Position numbers and translations under genes: made by a program
Origin: Porpolomopsis calyptriformis
Lineage: Eukaryota > Basidiomycota > Agaricomycetes > Agaricales > Hygrophoraceae
Direction of reading: 5' to 3'
NCBI GenBank assembly: GCA_951640195.1
Contig: OX621171.1
Location: 1,922,001-1,986,000 of the forward strand
Length of the DNA: 64,000 bases
Notes under the pieces: generated by a model
The model's database searches: none
Told to the model about the DNA's origin: nothing
What the model saw: only the letters and a program-made list of their open reading frames with translations
Shown here: positions 31,341 to 40,572 of the stretch, piece after piece
Position numbering within the stretch: the first letter of the stretch is position 1
Layout: every line of letters begins with the position of its first letter

Positions 31341-32712
31341 AGGGACCCATTATCAACAAAATGACCAAAATGCTGGCACAAAATTAATTCAAAATTCTTT
31401 GGGGGATTATTAGGGCATCCCAATACAATCAGTTTTTAATTTACTAACCCATAAATTAAAAAAATTGGCGGTCCCATTCTTGAGATATATGTAAAATACT
31501 CCATTTATACCATTATGCAGCCCAGCTATTGTATTGCACTCTATAAATCGCAATTTCATATCCATTCGATAGGCACAGTGAACTAATGGTGAGCCCACCA
31601 AAAATTCCGATTTTTAGAGCATTTGGTATGTCGTGGTGGAAGATGGTAAGGTTTTAGGAGGAAGTATAAGTATAAGTAGCTATAGACTGCTCTAAAAATC
31701 AGGGTTTTATATTCAATCGATAGCCCCAGTGTCATAGAGGTAGGGAATACAACAATCCCGATTTATGGACCATTTGGGGTACCGCAATCAGTTATATAAG
31801 GGGTATGGGGGGGATATCTCCAACTTATCACAGAGGTCCTTAAAAATCAGGATTTCATGTTCAATTGATAGCGCTAGTGTCACAGATACTGGGAATACAA
31901 AAATCCTGATTTATAGACCATTTGGGGTACCGCAATAAGCTATATAAGGGGTATGGAGGGGTATATCTCCAACTTATCACAGAGGTCTTTAAAAATCGGG
32001 ATTTCATGTTCAATCGATAGCAGTAGTGTCATAGAGGCTCGGAATAACAAAATCCTGATTTATAGGCAGAATAAGGTACCGCAATAAGCCATATAAGGGG
32101 TATGGGGGGTATATCTCCAACTTATCACAGAGCTCTTTAAAAATCTGGGTTTTATATTCAATCAATAGCCCCAGTGTCATAGAGGTGGGGAATACAAAAT
32201 TCCTGAGTTACGGACTATTTGGGGTACTGCAATCAGTTATATAAGGGGTATGGGAGGGGTATATCTCCAACTTATTACAGACATCTTTAAACATTACAAT
32301 TTCATGTTCAATCAATAGCACCAGTGTCGTAGATGCTTGGAATAACAATATATGGATAGAATAAGGTACTTCAATAAGTTATATAAAGGGTATGAGGGAC
32401 TATATCTCCAACTTATCACAGACCTCTTTAAACATCACAATTTCATGTTCAATCAATAGCACCAGTGTGATAGATGCTTGGAATAACAATATATGGACAG
32501 AATAAGGCACTGCAATAAGCTATATAAGGGGTATGGGGGAGTATATCTCCAACTTATCACAGACCTCTTTAAACATCACAATTTTATGTTCAAACAATAG
32601 CACCAGTGTTATAGATGCTCGGAATGACAATATATGGACAGAATGAGGCACAGCAATAAACTATATAAGGGGTATGGGGGGGTATATCTCTAACTTATCA
32701 CAGAGCTCTTTA
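31341..32712. repeat. Right outer inverted-repeat arm (inverse of 0.9-3.24 kb)
   Basis: It begins TCAGGGACCCATTATCAAC, the complement of the inner end of the left arm at 3238-3220. It runs through the CGGTCCCATT and AATTCAAAATTCTTTGGGGG segments, then about seven inverted tandem units (landmarks near 31712, 31858, 32009, 32157, 32308, 32449 and 32590). It is shorter than the left arm. It is cut at 32711-32712 by the TA target site of a mariner-derived MITE, so its original outer end is not visible. Confidence 0.9.
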
Positions 32713-33022
32713 CAGCTGTTTGCACATGGCTTGACACACTTTTCCGTGGATTTGAAAAAAGAAAAGAGTCGACTCAGTGCTATTATGACTGATTATTAAT
32801 CATTTAAATACAACTGTTAGGCTGTTGTACCAAGATCAGGCTTAATGGCAACCTCAAGCTTGTCGGAAGACAATTCAATGTCACCAGGATCAAGCACACT
32901 GTTGGGTGGTACCATTAAGGTGATGAGCAATGTTAAGAGTTACAGTAAGAGATTGTACAAGTTATGGCTGGTCGACTTTTCTTAAATCTCCGGACAAGTG
33001 TCAAGCCATGTGCAAACGGCTG
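32713..33022. mobile_element. Mariner-derived MITE (310 bp), TA target duplication
   Basis: Termini CAGCTGTTTGCACATGGC and GCCATGTGCAAACGGCTG match the ends of the full element at 35681-38534. TA flanks both sides (32711-32712, 33023-33024). The interior is not random: it matches the accessory-gene end of the full element (about 38320-38450, for example ACCAGGATCAAGCACACT). It is therefore an internal-deletion derivative that kept only the right-hand part. Confidence 0.9.
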
Positions 33023-33330
33023 TAATCCTAATCTACCTGTAGTTAAATGGAATTGGATCATCTATTTACTCGGCTCGACTGGCCTGGGTCTCTTTCATCT
33101 GACTACCAGAGTCTACTGCTGGTTACCTGAGTTGAGCTCACGCCACATTGAGTCGACCAAGTTGAACGGTGTTGTCACTACCCGCCTCTGAAACACAGTG
33201 ACTGGCACTTCGTAGAGAGTTTGTTGAACTCTATTTCGGGGACCGCCTTGTGACAGTCACCTCACATGGGTGTGACAGTCACTCGACTGGTCGGGTGACA
33301 GTCACTCAACTCACGTGGGTGTGACTCCAT
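33023..33330. repeat. Repeat shared with 45943-46190
   Basis: The 240-bp flank after this MITE (TCTACCTGTAGTTAAATGGA...GAGAGTTTGTTGAACTC) also follows the MITE at 45522-45942, while their left flanks differ. The MITE and this flank have therefore moved or been duplicated together. The end (33245-33325) is a small array of GTGACAGTCACTC motifs. Confidence 0.75.
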
Positions 33331-33339
33331 ATTAGAACC

Positions 33340-34690
33340 AGTCAACTGCTTCCTGCACAGCATATTTCTCGAAAATATGACAAGGGCAAATATGGGCAGA
33401 TTTGTGTAAATTCTGAGACATGACCACAATTTGATGAGAACTTGCTGCATCAGGAATACAGTATAACTGGAGCACATTCCCGTCAATACAAAATATGACG
33501 AGAAGAATATATCCCAGCTGAGGGAGTAAGCATTTTCTGGCATGCGTAACCTCATTAATGGACGCGCCCATAGTGACGCGTATACCAGGTATTGCCCTTG
33601 GAATACCTCTCGGTGCTGACTGGTCATGCCTGCCGATATCCCACACTGATACAAACCAAAATATACCTTAGATGCACCAGATTGGTGAACTTCCTTGTTT
33701 GATGGTGGTGACACTGGTACATGATTGGATGAGCATCAGTTCTCCATAGATATTGGTCCGTGCACCCGTACATAAATACTCGTCATTACCTTGTACTTCC
33801 TCACGTGTTTGCCTCACGAGCTCAACGAGGTCCAAGCCGTTCCAACACATGATACCATATTCCTTTTGTTCTTTCACAATGTTGATAGTTTCCGCAAGGA
33901 GTGCCATCCGATATCATTGAACAGCGTAAATTACAAGATATGTCTACCAGGACCCGAGGTCAAGGTCTTAACTGATGAGATCTCCTCCAAGCGTCGCAGG
34001 AGTGGTTGACGGTGTAGGCCCATTCCAGGCCTCTCTAGAATGACAGTGTGAAGATCTACAGCCTCTGTAAGCCTGTTAAGCCTCCACCGAGACCAGAAAT
34101 CATAATGATGATTCTCATTAATCCAGCAGGGTATCCCTTACATGCAGATCACCGAGTCACATATATATGGTTGCACTCCCAAGCAACTACCAACATATAC
34201 GTCATTTTCCTGATGTAATGTGAGGAGGGAGTGCTGTACCACCAAAAGGATTCATGCCTCGACGGGCATGGCGGGCAGCACGTTGAGCGAAAAGTAGTAC
34301 ACGGTCATTCGTATTGCCATTCGAGTCTTCCAGATTCGTCACTGCCAGGACTGCCGGAAGCGTCGCACGCACGCCAAATAAGAATTGATTGTCAGTCAGG
34401 CTACAAGTATGGGAGTACACATAATAACTATTTATCCCACCAGGTCAAGGTATCTGTGGCCCATTCTTGATCGTCCAAGTCTAATGACACCGGATCTGGT
34501 TCGAAAAGTTGTAATATTGCATGATGGAAACATACCAGATCAAAATTGCCGCCGTTAAGTCCCCACACTTCAATGGTACTCAGAAGGAAGCGAGCCTGTG
34601 ATTAATCTGTGTTATTCTCGTCGAGTCTCGGTTACCAAAATGGACCTGCACTGCCGCATAAGCATTGGTGTCTGGGGTAACTTTCGTCAT
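33340..34690 (-). CDS. Unidentified multi-exon gene, divergent from the 2OG oxygenase gene
   Basis: Minus-strand exons with plausible splice sites read MTKVTPDTNAYAAVQVHFG (from 34690), ARFLLSTIEVWGLNGGNFDL, then SLTDNQFLFGVRATLPAVLA and FAQRAARHARRGMNPFGGTA (34420-34202). Further down come GIMCWNGLDLVELVRQTREE (about 33850) and a final section ending QEAVDWF-stop at 33332. I do not recognise the family and there is no membrane segment or signal peptide. The start is only 111 bp from the start of the plus-strand 2OG gene, suggesting a shared promoter region. A fragment of its CWNGLDLVELVRQTREE exon is duplicated at 39170-39310 on the other strand. Confidence 0.5.
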
Positions 34691-34801
34691 GTTATGCAAC
34701 TTGGCGTTTCCAGAGGGTGTCGCATTTGATCCTGGTACATCCTTGAGTGTGGAAGATGGTGGGGTAAAAATGTGTCTGACTTTACTTTACAGGCCACAGA
34801 C

Positions 34802-37800
34802 ATGAGGCGATATAGTACCAGGGGTGGGGCCACGCCATTTCCAGGCAAAAAGTTTAATCCAGTCCCAGCACCATGGGGCCAGCAAACTCCCCGCTTTGCG
34901 CATGGACAATCTTTACAAAAATCAATTGCCAAGGAAGCGTCTTTTTTTCGAAAACGGGCGGCATGGTTAAAAGATTTTTTAGACCAACCTGAGAGTGAGT
35001 AGTCATAATGTATCCATTTCACTATTCTTATATGACTAGATACCATTGTATGCAAAGGAGTGAGGCTTTCCGACCTTCGCCTACGCACCATCACAAGCCA
35101 GGTTTCAGCCTTTGCAGAGAAGCGCTTCCACGATATGCAAGCATCCAATATCATTCCCTGGGGTATGTCGCGGCGGTGGGTCGAAGATGTTGGCGAGGAT
35201 CCTGAATGGTTAGTGATATATGCCTCAGAGCGAGTGAAAGATGGTCGTATAGTCAGGGATGGGTTTTATGTGTGTTCATTGCATTTCAATAACATCATTC
35301 ACTCATTGAAATGTGGTTATTTAGGAAAATGAAGCTCAATTTGTCTGGGAGGCCACTCAAAAACTGTTTTCTGAAATTCAGCCTGTTTGTCCAGCTCTGG
35401 GTGGGGATAAGAGACATCTGGAAAGCGCTCTCTACCCACTAATGGACTTTGATGTCCTTGAAGAAGAGGACAATATTGTACATTCATGTAAGCTCAACTA
35501 GGATTCAAGAGTTGAACATTGATATTTTGAAGCAGCATCACTTCTCCAGACCAATGTTGGCACATGTTTAGACATCACTGATGGTCATGAGCCTGTTGGA
35601 TTACACCACGACATTCAAGCATGGTACGAGTTAGGACATAGGGTGTGTCATAAACTTATTTATTTACATGATTTGTTTTACAGCCGTTTGCACATGGCTT
35701 GACACTATTCCGCGGATTTGAAAAAAGAAAAGAAGTCGACTCAATACTGTTATGACCGATTATTAATCATTTAAATACAACTTTTAGGCTGCCGTTCACG
35801 ACTCTGTTGTAATGCCCTATCGAAAAATTAGTTCGGATGTAAAGCTTGCAGCCGTCAGGCTCCATGATCTCAATCTGCTTGACCTCGAGACCATTCTGCA
35901 TATTGTTGGGTTCTCTCGCAGCACCTACTTTCGTGTTCTAAAGCTTTGGCACGAAACTGGCGACGTTACTATCCACAGATTGAAACTTGGACGGCCTTGG
36001 CTTCTCCACAAGAGCGATGTTGATTATCTGATCTGTCTTGTGCACCACCGGCCTCACTGGTTCCTTGACGAGCTCCTAGCTCTTCTCAAAACCAATCGAT
36101 TCATTTCTGTTCACTATACAACCATCTTCCGAGAGCTGACTCGCATGGGTATGTCTTTGAAGAAGCTGAAGAAAATTGCACAAGAGCGGAACGAGAATGC
36201 TAGAGCCGACTTCATTGCAAGGATGGCCCAGTATAAGCCTGAGGAGTTGGGCTTCATCGATGAAACTTCCAAAGATGAACGAACACTCTCACGTCGGAGA
36301 GGTAGATCAAAGAGGGGGGCTAGGGCTGAGGCAAGGGAGGTTTTTGTTCGAGGAATCCATCTCAGTGCAGTAGGCCTTCTCACAATTGATGGCATGACGG
36401 CAAGTACTGTTGTTCAAGGCTCAATGACGAAAGCAGGATTCCTACAATTTCTTGAATTTACAGTGGTACGTTTCAGCCATTTTTGCAAAGATACAACTCA
36501 TTTATTGTAACAGATACCACACTGTGTTCCCCATAGCAACCTCCATGTGCTTGTAATGGATAATGCAAAAATCCATCGAGGCCCTGAAATCCTAGAGTTG
36601 CTTGATCGTTTTGGTGGGTTTCCCACCTACATAAATGAACCCATGCCAATCAACTCACAGGAATCCAGCTGGAGTACTTGCCGCCATACTCGCCAGATTT
36701 GAATCCAATTGAGGAGGCCTTTTCAAAAATCAAAGCATTCATTCATCACAACCAAGATATTTTTACAGCTTCGACAGAATTTGGTATAATGTATGATATG
36801 TATGAGGCTATGGATGTTATCTTGCCATCCGACGCAGCTGGTTATTTCATTCACAGTGGTTACTTTTAGTTTTGAATGCTATAAACTGTTAGGCAATTCT
36901 ATTAACTGTATCTGCAAATAATACGGACGTCTAAGTATTATGACAATGCCCACGAAGCAACAGCATGTTTCAGCTCTGCAATCTCCCCACTTTTGAATCC
37001 CATCTCCTTTAGTTCACTTATCTCAGTGTAAGCAAAGGTATGTGTTCCCGAGTACCCATTTGCGACAAGTCGGTCTTGAATAGCTTCGGAAAGTGAGTAG
37101 TTGTCGCAGAAGTCAGTTATTGTCATTTTTGGTCTAGATGGATTTGCAACAGAGATGAGCAGTGGTGATTGAGAAACAGTTGAAGAAGGAACAGCATTGG
37201 GTGCAGGTGCGACATGAGACAAAAGTCTGAAGAGAGCGTCAGGAATAGAGAAATGGTTGTGAATTTGCATGGGTGCAGAAACGGCCTGATCTTTTGCTAC
37301 AGCTTGTTGACGGCGTTGATGAAGAAGTGATTTGGGGCCAAGACTGTCTGGAGACAAGACGTCGAATGCTTTATGGTTTGGAGGTTTATCAATTGTTGCA
37401 CTCCCGTCATCCTTAAGCTTTAGGTGAATGGGTTAGTGTTGCCAACTCGAGTGATTACTTCACGACTCACCAAGGCAGAAGCCCAGACCTCAAAGTGAGT
37501 CATGCTTAGAGGGAAATGCTCAGGGTTGTCAGCCGGCACATAGCAGTGATCACTTGAGCAGTTGCGTGTATTGCAAGCCCATCGATTCCTAAGAAACTGG
37601 ATCTTTTCGTTTCGGGCTACATTCCCTGGCAATATTTTATCGGGTTTCTATATATTATAAATACTATTAGCATCAAAATGGTAGCGAAACACTCACTTTT
37701 TTCTTTTTCTTTTTTGGCCGGTCATCATCAGTATCGGTGTTCTCTTTCTCACTGTCGGTACCCCTCTTTCTATTCTTTCTGCCATGCTAGTTGACGCCTT

Positions 37801-39141
37801 GCCATTTAGTATAATAACTATAGATGTTACGCAACATACCTTAAGATCAGATGTCTTCTCTGTAATAGTGACGTTCACAATCGGATCTTTTGCTTTGAGG
37901 GCTCGCTCGACAAGAAAGCTGTAATTGTTATGATGAAGATTCATGGCATTTGGAGCATGACGAGGGACTGAGAAGGAGACATCGTAATCTTCGAAACTGA
38001 GGTTTTCTGGGTGATAATACGCATCAATCTTGACAAGTAGTTGGGCCTTGACCATGTCCCAAGGATTGGCAGATGAGAGTTTCAGAAAATCGTTATGGGG
38101 TACACGTTTGCGAGCTGGTTTCTTCATTTCTTTTGCATGAAACAGGGAGAGATTGTAGGTGATTTTCAAAGGAGAGGTTGCATCTAATTACTTTGATATG
38201 GTTATATTTGGGTTTGGATGTAGCAAGGACATACTTTCATTATGCTTTCCAACCTCCTTTTCCTTCGGCATCTTGAGTTTTGGCGGAACCATCAGTGTGA
38301 GCAAAGGATCAGGTAGCGTGCCTAGATCAGGCTTGATGGCAGCTTCAAGCTCATCAGAAGACGATTCGATGTCGCCAGGATCAAGCACACTATTGGGTGG
38401 TGCCATTAGGGCAATGAGCAATGTTAAGAGTTACGGTAAGAGATTGCGTGAGTAGTAATTAAAGTTATGGCTAGTCGACTTCTTTTTCTTTTTTCAAATC
38501 TGCGGAATAGTGTCAAGCCATGTGCAAACGGCTGTAATCTGTCTCTTTCAGCATGATAACCCTATCCCCTCTTCTGACCTTATTGGCAATCATTCAGCCC
38601 GAAAATCAAAAAATCACACGTCACTACTTGCAGGCAACTGAGAAGCAAACAAACTACCTTGACAAGCTACTAGAAAAATTAGCACCAAAGGAGTGGAACC
38701 ACTTAAAACGTACTTATAAAGCAGGTCGTTGGTACCAGGACCTCAATGAATCCTGCTTTTTTGGACTCGCAACTATTTGGAAGCTTCAGGTTGATGTGCA
38801 CATCGACCACAACGATTTTGAATTGAGCGTGATCACTTGTGCCGGCAAGTTTAATGGGGGACATCTTTATTTGCCGGACTTGGATTTGTGCTTAGCGTGA
38901 GGTGTTTTGTTCATGTATGTACCATTTTTGAACTAACTGCTGAGCTAGATATAAGGCTGGAGATATTGTTATTCTGAGGTCTCCATACTTGTTCCATGGA
39001 GTTGGGTGCTGGGAACCTGGCCCCATGTTGTCCACCAATACATGCACTCCTGGGCGTATCGCGTGGGTCCATTTTAGCCACCAAGATGTCGTTCGATTCT
39101 TAGATGAGAAGCCCGAAGACTACATGATTCGGCTAGGCTAG
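34802..39141 (+). CDS. 2OG-Fe(II) oxygenase, TET/JBP-like, 405 aa, interrupted in intron 4 by a mariner element
   Basis: Six exons join exactly in frame: 34802-34994, 35058-35269, 35325-35487, 35533-35644, 38552-38896 and 38949-39141 (1218 bp). The double-stranded beta-helix shows DVHIDHNDF (metal-binding H-x-D), then GGHLYLPDLDLCLAYKAGDI and SPYLFHGVGCWEPG (distal His), then PGRIAWVHFSHQDV. This layout fits the agaricomycete 2OGFeDO group related to TET/JBP DNA-base oxygenases. The substrate here is unknown, and ordinary prolyl-hydroxylase-like activity cannot be excluded. N-terminal ~200 residues are basic (FFRKRAAWLKDFLD) and family-specific. Intron 4 (35645-38551) would be about 50 bp without the 2854-bp mariner element. 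The coding sequence is open, so expression depends on splicing out a 2.9-kb intron. Confidence 0.75.
35812..36869 (+). CDS. DDE transposase (IS630/Tc1-mariner, DDE_3 type), 320 aa
   Basis: Three exons (35812-36465, 36514-36613, 36661-36869) give an uninterrupted 320-residue protein. The N-terminal ~120 residues hold helix-turn-helix DNA-binding units (SDVKLAAVRLHDLN, LHIVGFSRSTYFRVLKLW, HYTTIFRELTRMG). The catalytic core has GFIDETSKD (first Asp), VLVMDNAKIHRG (second Asp) and YSPDLNPIEEAFSKIK (Glu), the typical DDE spacing. It cuts and pastes DNA at TA dinucleotides using the CAGCCGTTTGC termini. Start ATG at 35812 lies 131 bp inside the left end. All three acidic residues are present, so it is likely active or recently so. 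Confidence 0.93.
36938..38406 (-). CDS. Accessory protein of the mariner-like element, 402 aa, with SAM-like C-terminus
   Basis: Five exons (38406-38235, 38129-37840, 37786-37697, 37647-37471, 37417-36938) sum to 1209 bp in one frame with good splice sites. The protein has an acidic N-terminus (GDIESSSDELEAAI) and a conserved globular part (PHNDFLKLSSANPWDMVKAQ, FEDYDVSFSVPRHAP). A nuclear-localisation-like DRPKKKKKK follows, then a Cys/His cluster (RWACNTRNCSSDHCYVP), and a C-terminal helical domain ending LKEMGFKSGEIAELKHAV that looks like a SAM domain. No enzymatic motif is visible. I infer a DNA- or transposase-associated regulator because it lies within the TIRs. MITE derivatives keep the 5' part of this gene, not the transposase. 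Confidence 0.8.
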
Positions 39142-39169
39142 GTTAATTATACCCCGAATGAACTTGGGT

Positions 39170-39330
39170 TCCTATTTCTTCAACATGATGTGCACCTTGT
39201 TGGGGAAACGGTTTGTACCTCATTGAGCTTGTGAGGCAAACACGTGAGGAAGTACAAGGTAACGACGAGTATTTATGTACGGGTGCACGGACCAATATCT
39301 ACGGAGCGCTGACACTCATCCAAAAACCAA
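39170..39330 (+). pseudogene. Duplicated fragment of the unidentified gene at 33.3-34.7 kb
   Basis: The plus strand reads CWGNGLYLIELVRQTREEVQ, then GNDEYLCTGARTNIYGA, which is the same exon found on the minus strand at about 33865-33730. The copy is isolated, directly downstream of the 2OG gene's stop. The 2OG gene is thus flanked on both sides by pieces of the same gene in inverted orientation. Confidence 0.7.
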
Positions 39331-39339
39331 CACACCTCC

Positions 39340-39820
39340 CTACCCACCGATGGAGACTCCAACCAAGACGCAGCACACAAGCAGATGGATGATACCACAT
39401 TTCTTTCTTTGCTCTTTTCTGTTGCATTTATCCGTTCTATAGCCAGCATAGATACTTAAAGGAGGTTAAATGCAAAGAGGTTCAGACCTCTTGGATGAGG
39501 GATGGAGTGACGCACACAAGAGTCTCTGACCAGACCAAGGAACTGCGCGGAAAAGCCTACACAGGTCTGGCGAAACAGCTAGGTGCTCAACCAGCAGGCT
39601 GTGGTCAATGAGTCATTTTACACTTCTAAATCATTCAGGTGTAGCAAGGACCAAGCGCTAGAAGACAGGCCTTTAGCCAGTATGGAGAGGCAGATAGGTG
39701 CCAATCACCCCTCCTCCCATCCTAATGAACAACCTCGTGGATGTATAAGTCATAAGGGGCTATGATTGCGGTGACAGGTTCTATTCGGTAAGGTACTATG
39801 TTACTAGGACCTCCTCAAAC
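39340..39820. other. No gene recognised
   Basis: Only short frames occur. The plus-strand frame 39583-39765 has no recognisable family. Confidence 0.4.
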
Positions 39821-39824
39821 TTTT

Positions 39825-40443
39825 TCACCAAGTCAAGTGTATGCAGAATCTTGTCCAATCAGACACTTTACAGACAGTCATCACCAGTTTGAGGATATTT
39901 CTGTTGTCCCCATTGGAAAAGCGAAGAACCTCAGGATGTCCTCTCGTGTAACAGGGACTGTCTCTACTGTTGTTGGTGAACACATCAACAATGGCGAGTT
40001 GCTCAGGCCTGGTATGCGGTAGTTTGACTATGGTATGATTCCGAATCGAAGTTGGATGTGATGTGAGGCTCTGGGATTGTATCGGACATCGAGGCATGTA
40101 TGTTAGATGAAGTTATTTCGAGGCTAACCCTCACAACTGTCTACAGATGTGTGTATTGTACGGATTGACGCTCATGGGGAGCAACATGGTAGAGTCTACA
40201 AAATGTGGTACGCTCTGGATCCATCCTTCTGATAACCACGCCTATTTGACGTGAAGTGGATTTCTTTCTTGCTTGGTAATTGGCAGTAAAAACGCCATTT
40301 GCCTTGGGTAAAATCCATCTTGAAGCCCCACCATGTGGTTGACATCGGACGTTGACATATGCGAAAAGCGTATTCTGAAACAATATGGCATCAGAGCTTT
40401 CTGCATACACAAAGTCGACAAATTCGGGATCAGACGATGGCAC
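39825..40443 (-). CDS. Hypothetical two-exon protein
   Basis: A 5' frame (40443-40141) reads MPSSDPEFVDFVYAESSDAI, then ILPKANGVFTANYQARKKST. A second frame (40097-39825) reads HTIVKLPHTRPEQLAIVDVF and GHPEVLRFSNGDNRN. The spacing suggests two exons separated by a ~50-bp intron. No family is recognised. The lack of interruption over 100 and 90 codons in non-repetitive DNA is the main support. Confidence 0.35.
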
Positions 40444-40572
40444 TAACGCGTGACTGTCACATTCGGTGGCTGTTACTTTTGGTGACTGTCTTCGCCCTTT
40501 ATGAAATTTTCAATATTTGTTCTTCTACTTTAACTAGTGTCCCAGAGTCTATGATATTTTAATGTCCTCTTG

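Larger units (their letters stand above)
35681..38534. mobile_element. Complete two-gene Tc1/mariner (IS630-type) element, 2854 bp
   Basis: Long terminal inverted repeats (~60 bp) begin CAGCCGTTTGCACATGGCTT and run through TTGACACTATTCCGC to AAGTCGAC. The right end is the complement with one substitution and a one-base length difference. TA target duplications lie at 35679-35680 and 38535-38536. It carries an intact transposase on the plus strand and a convergent intact accessory gene on the minus strand, separated by 68 bp. Near-identical TIRs and open frames point to recent insertion. Confidence 0.95.
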
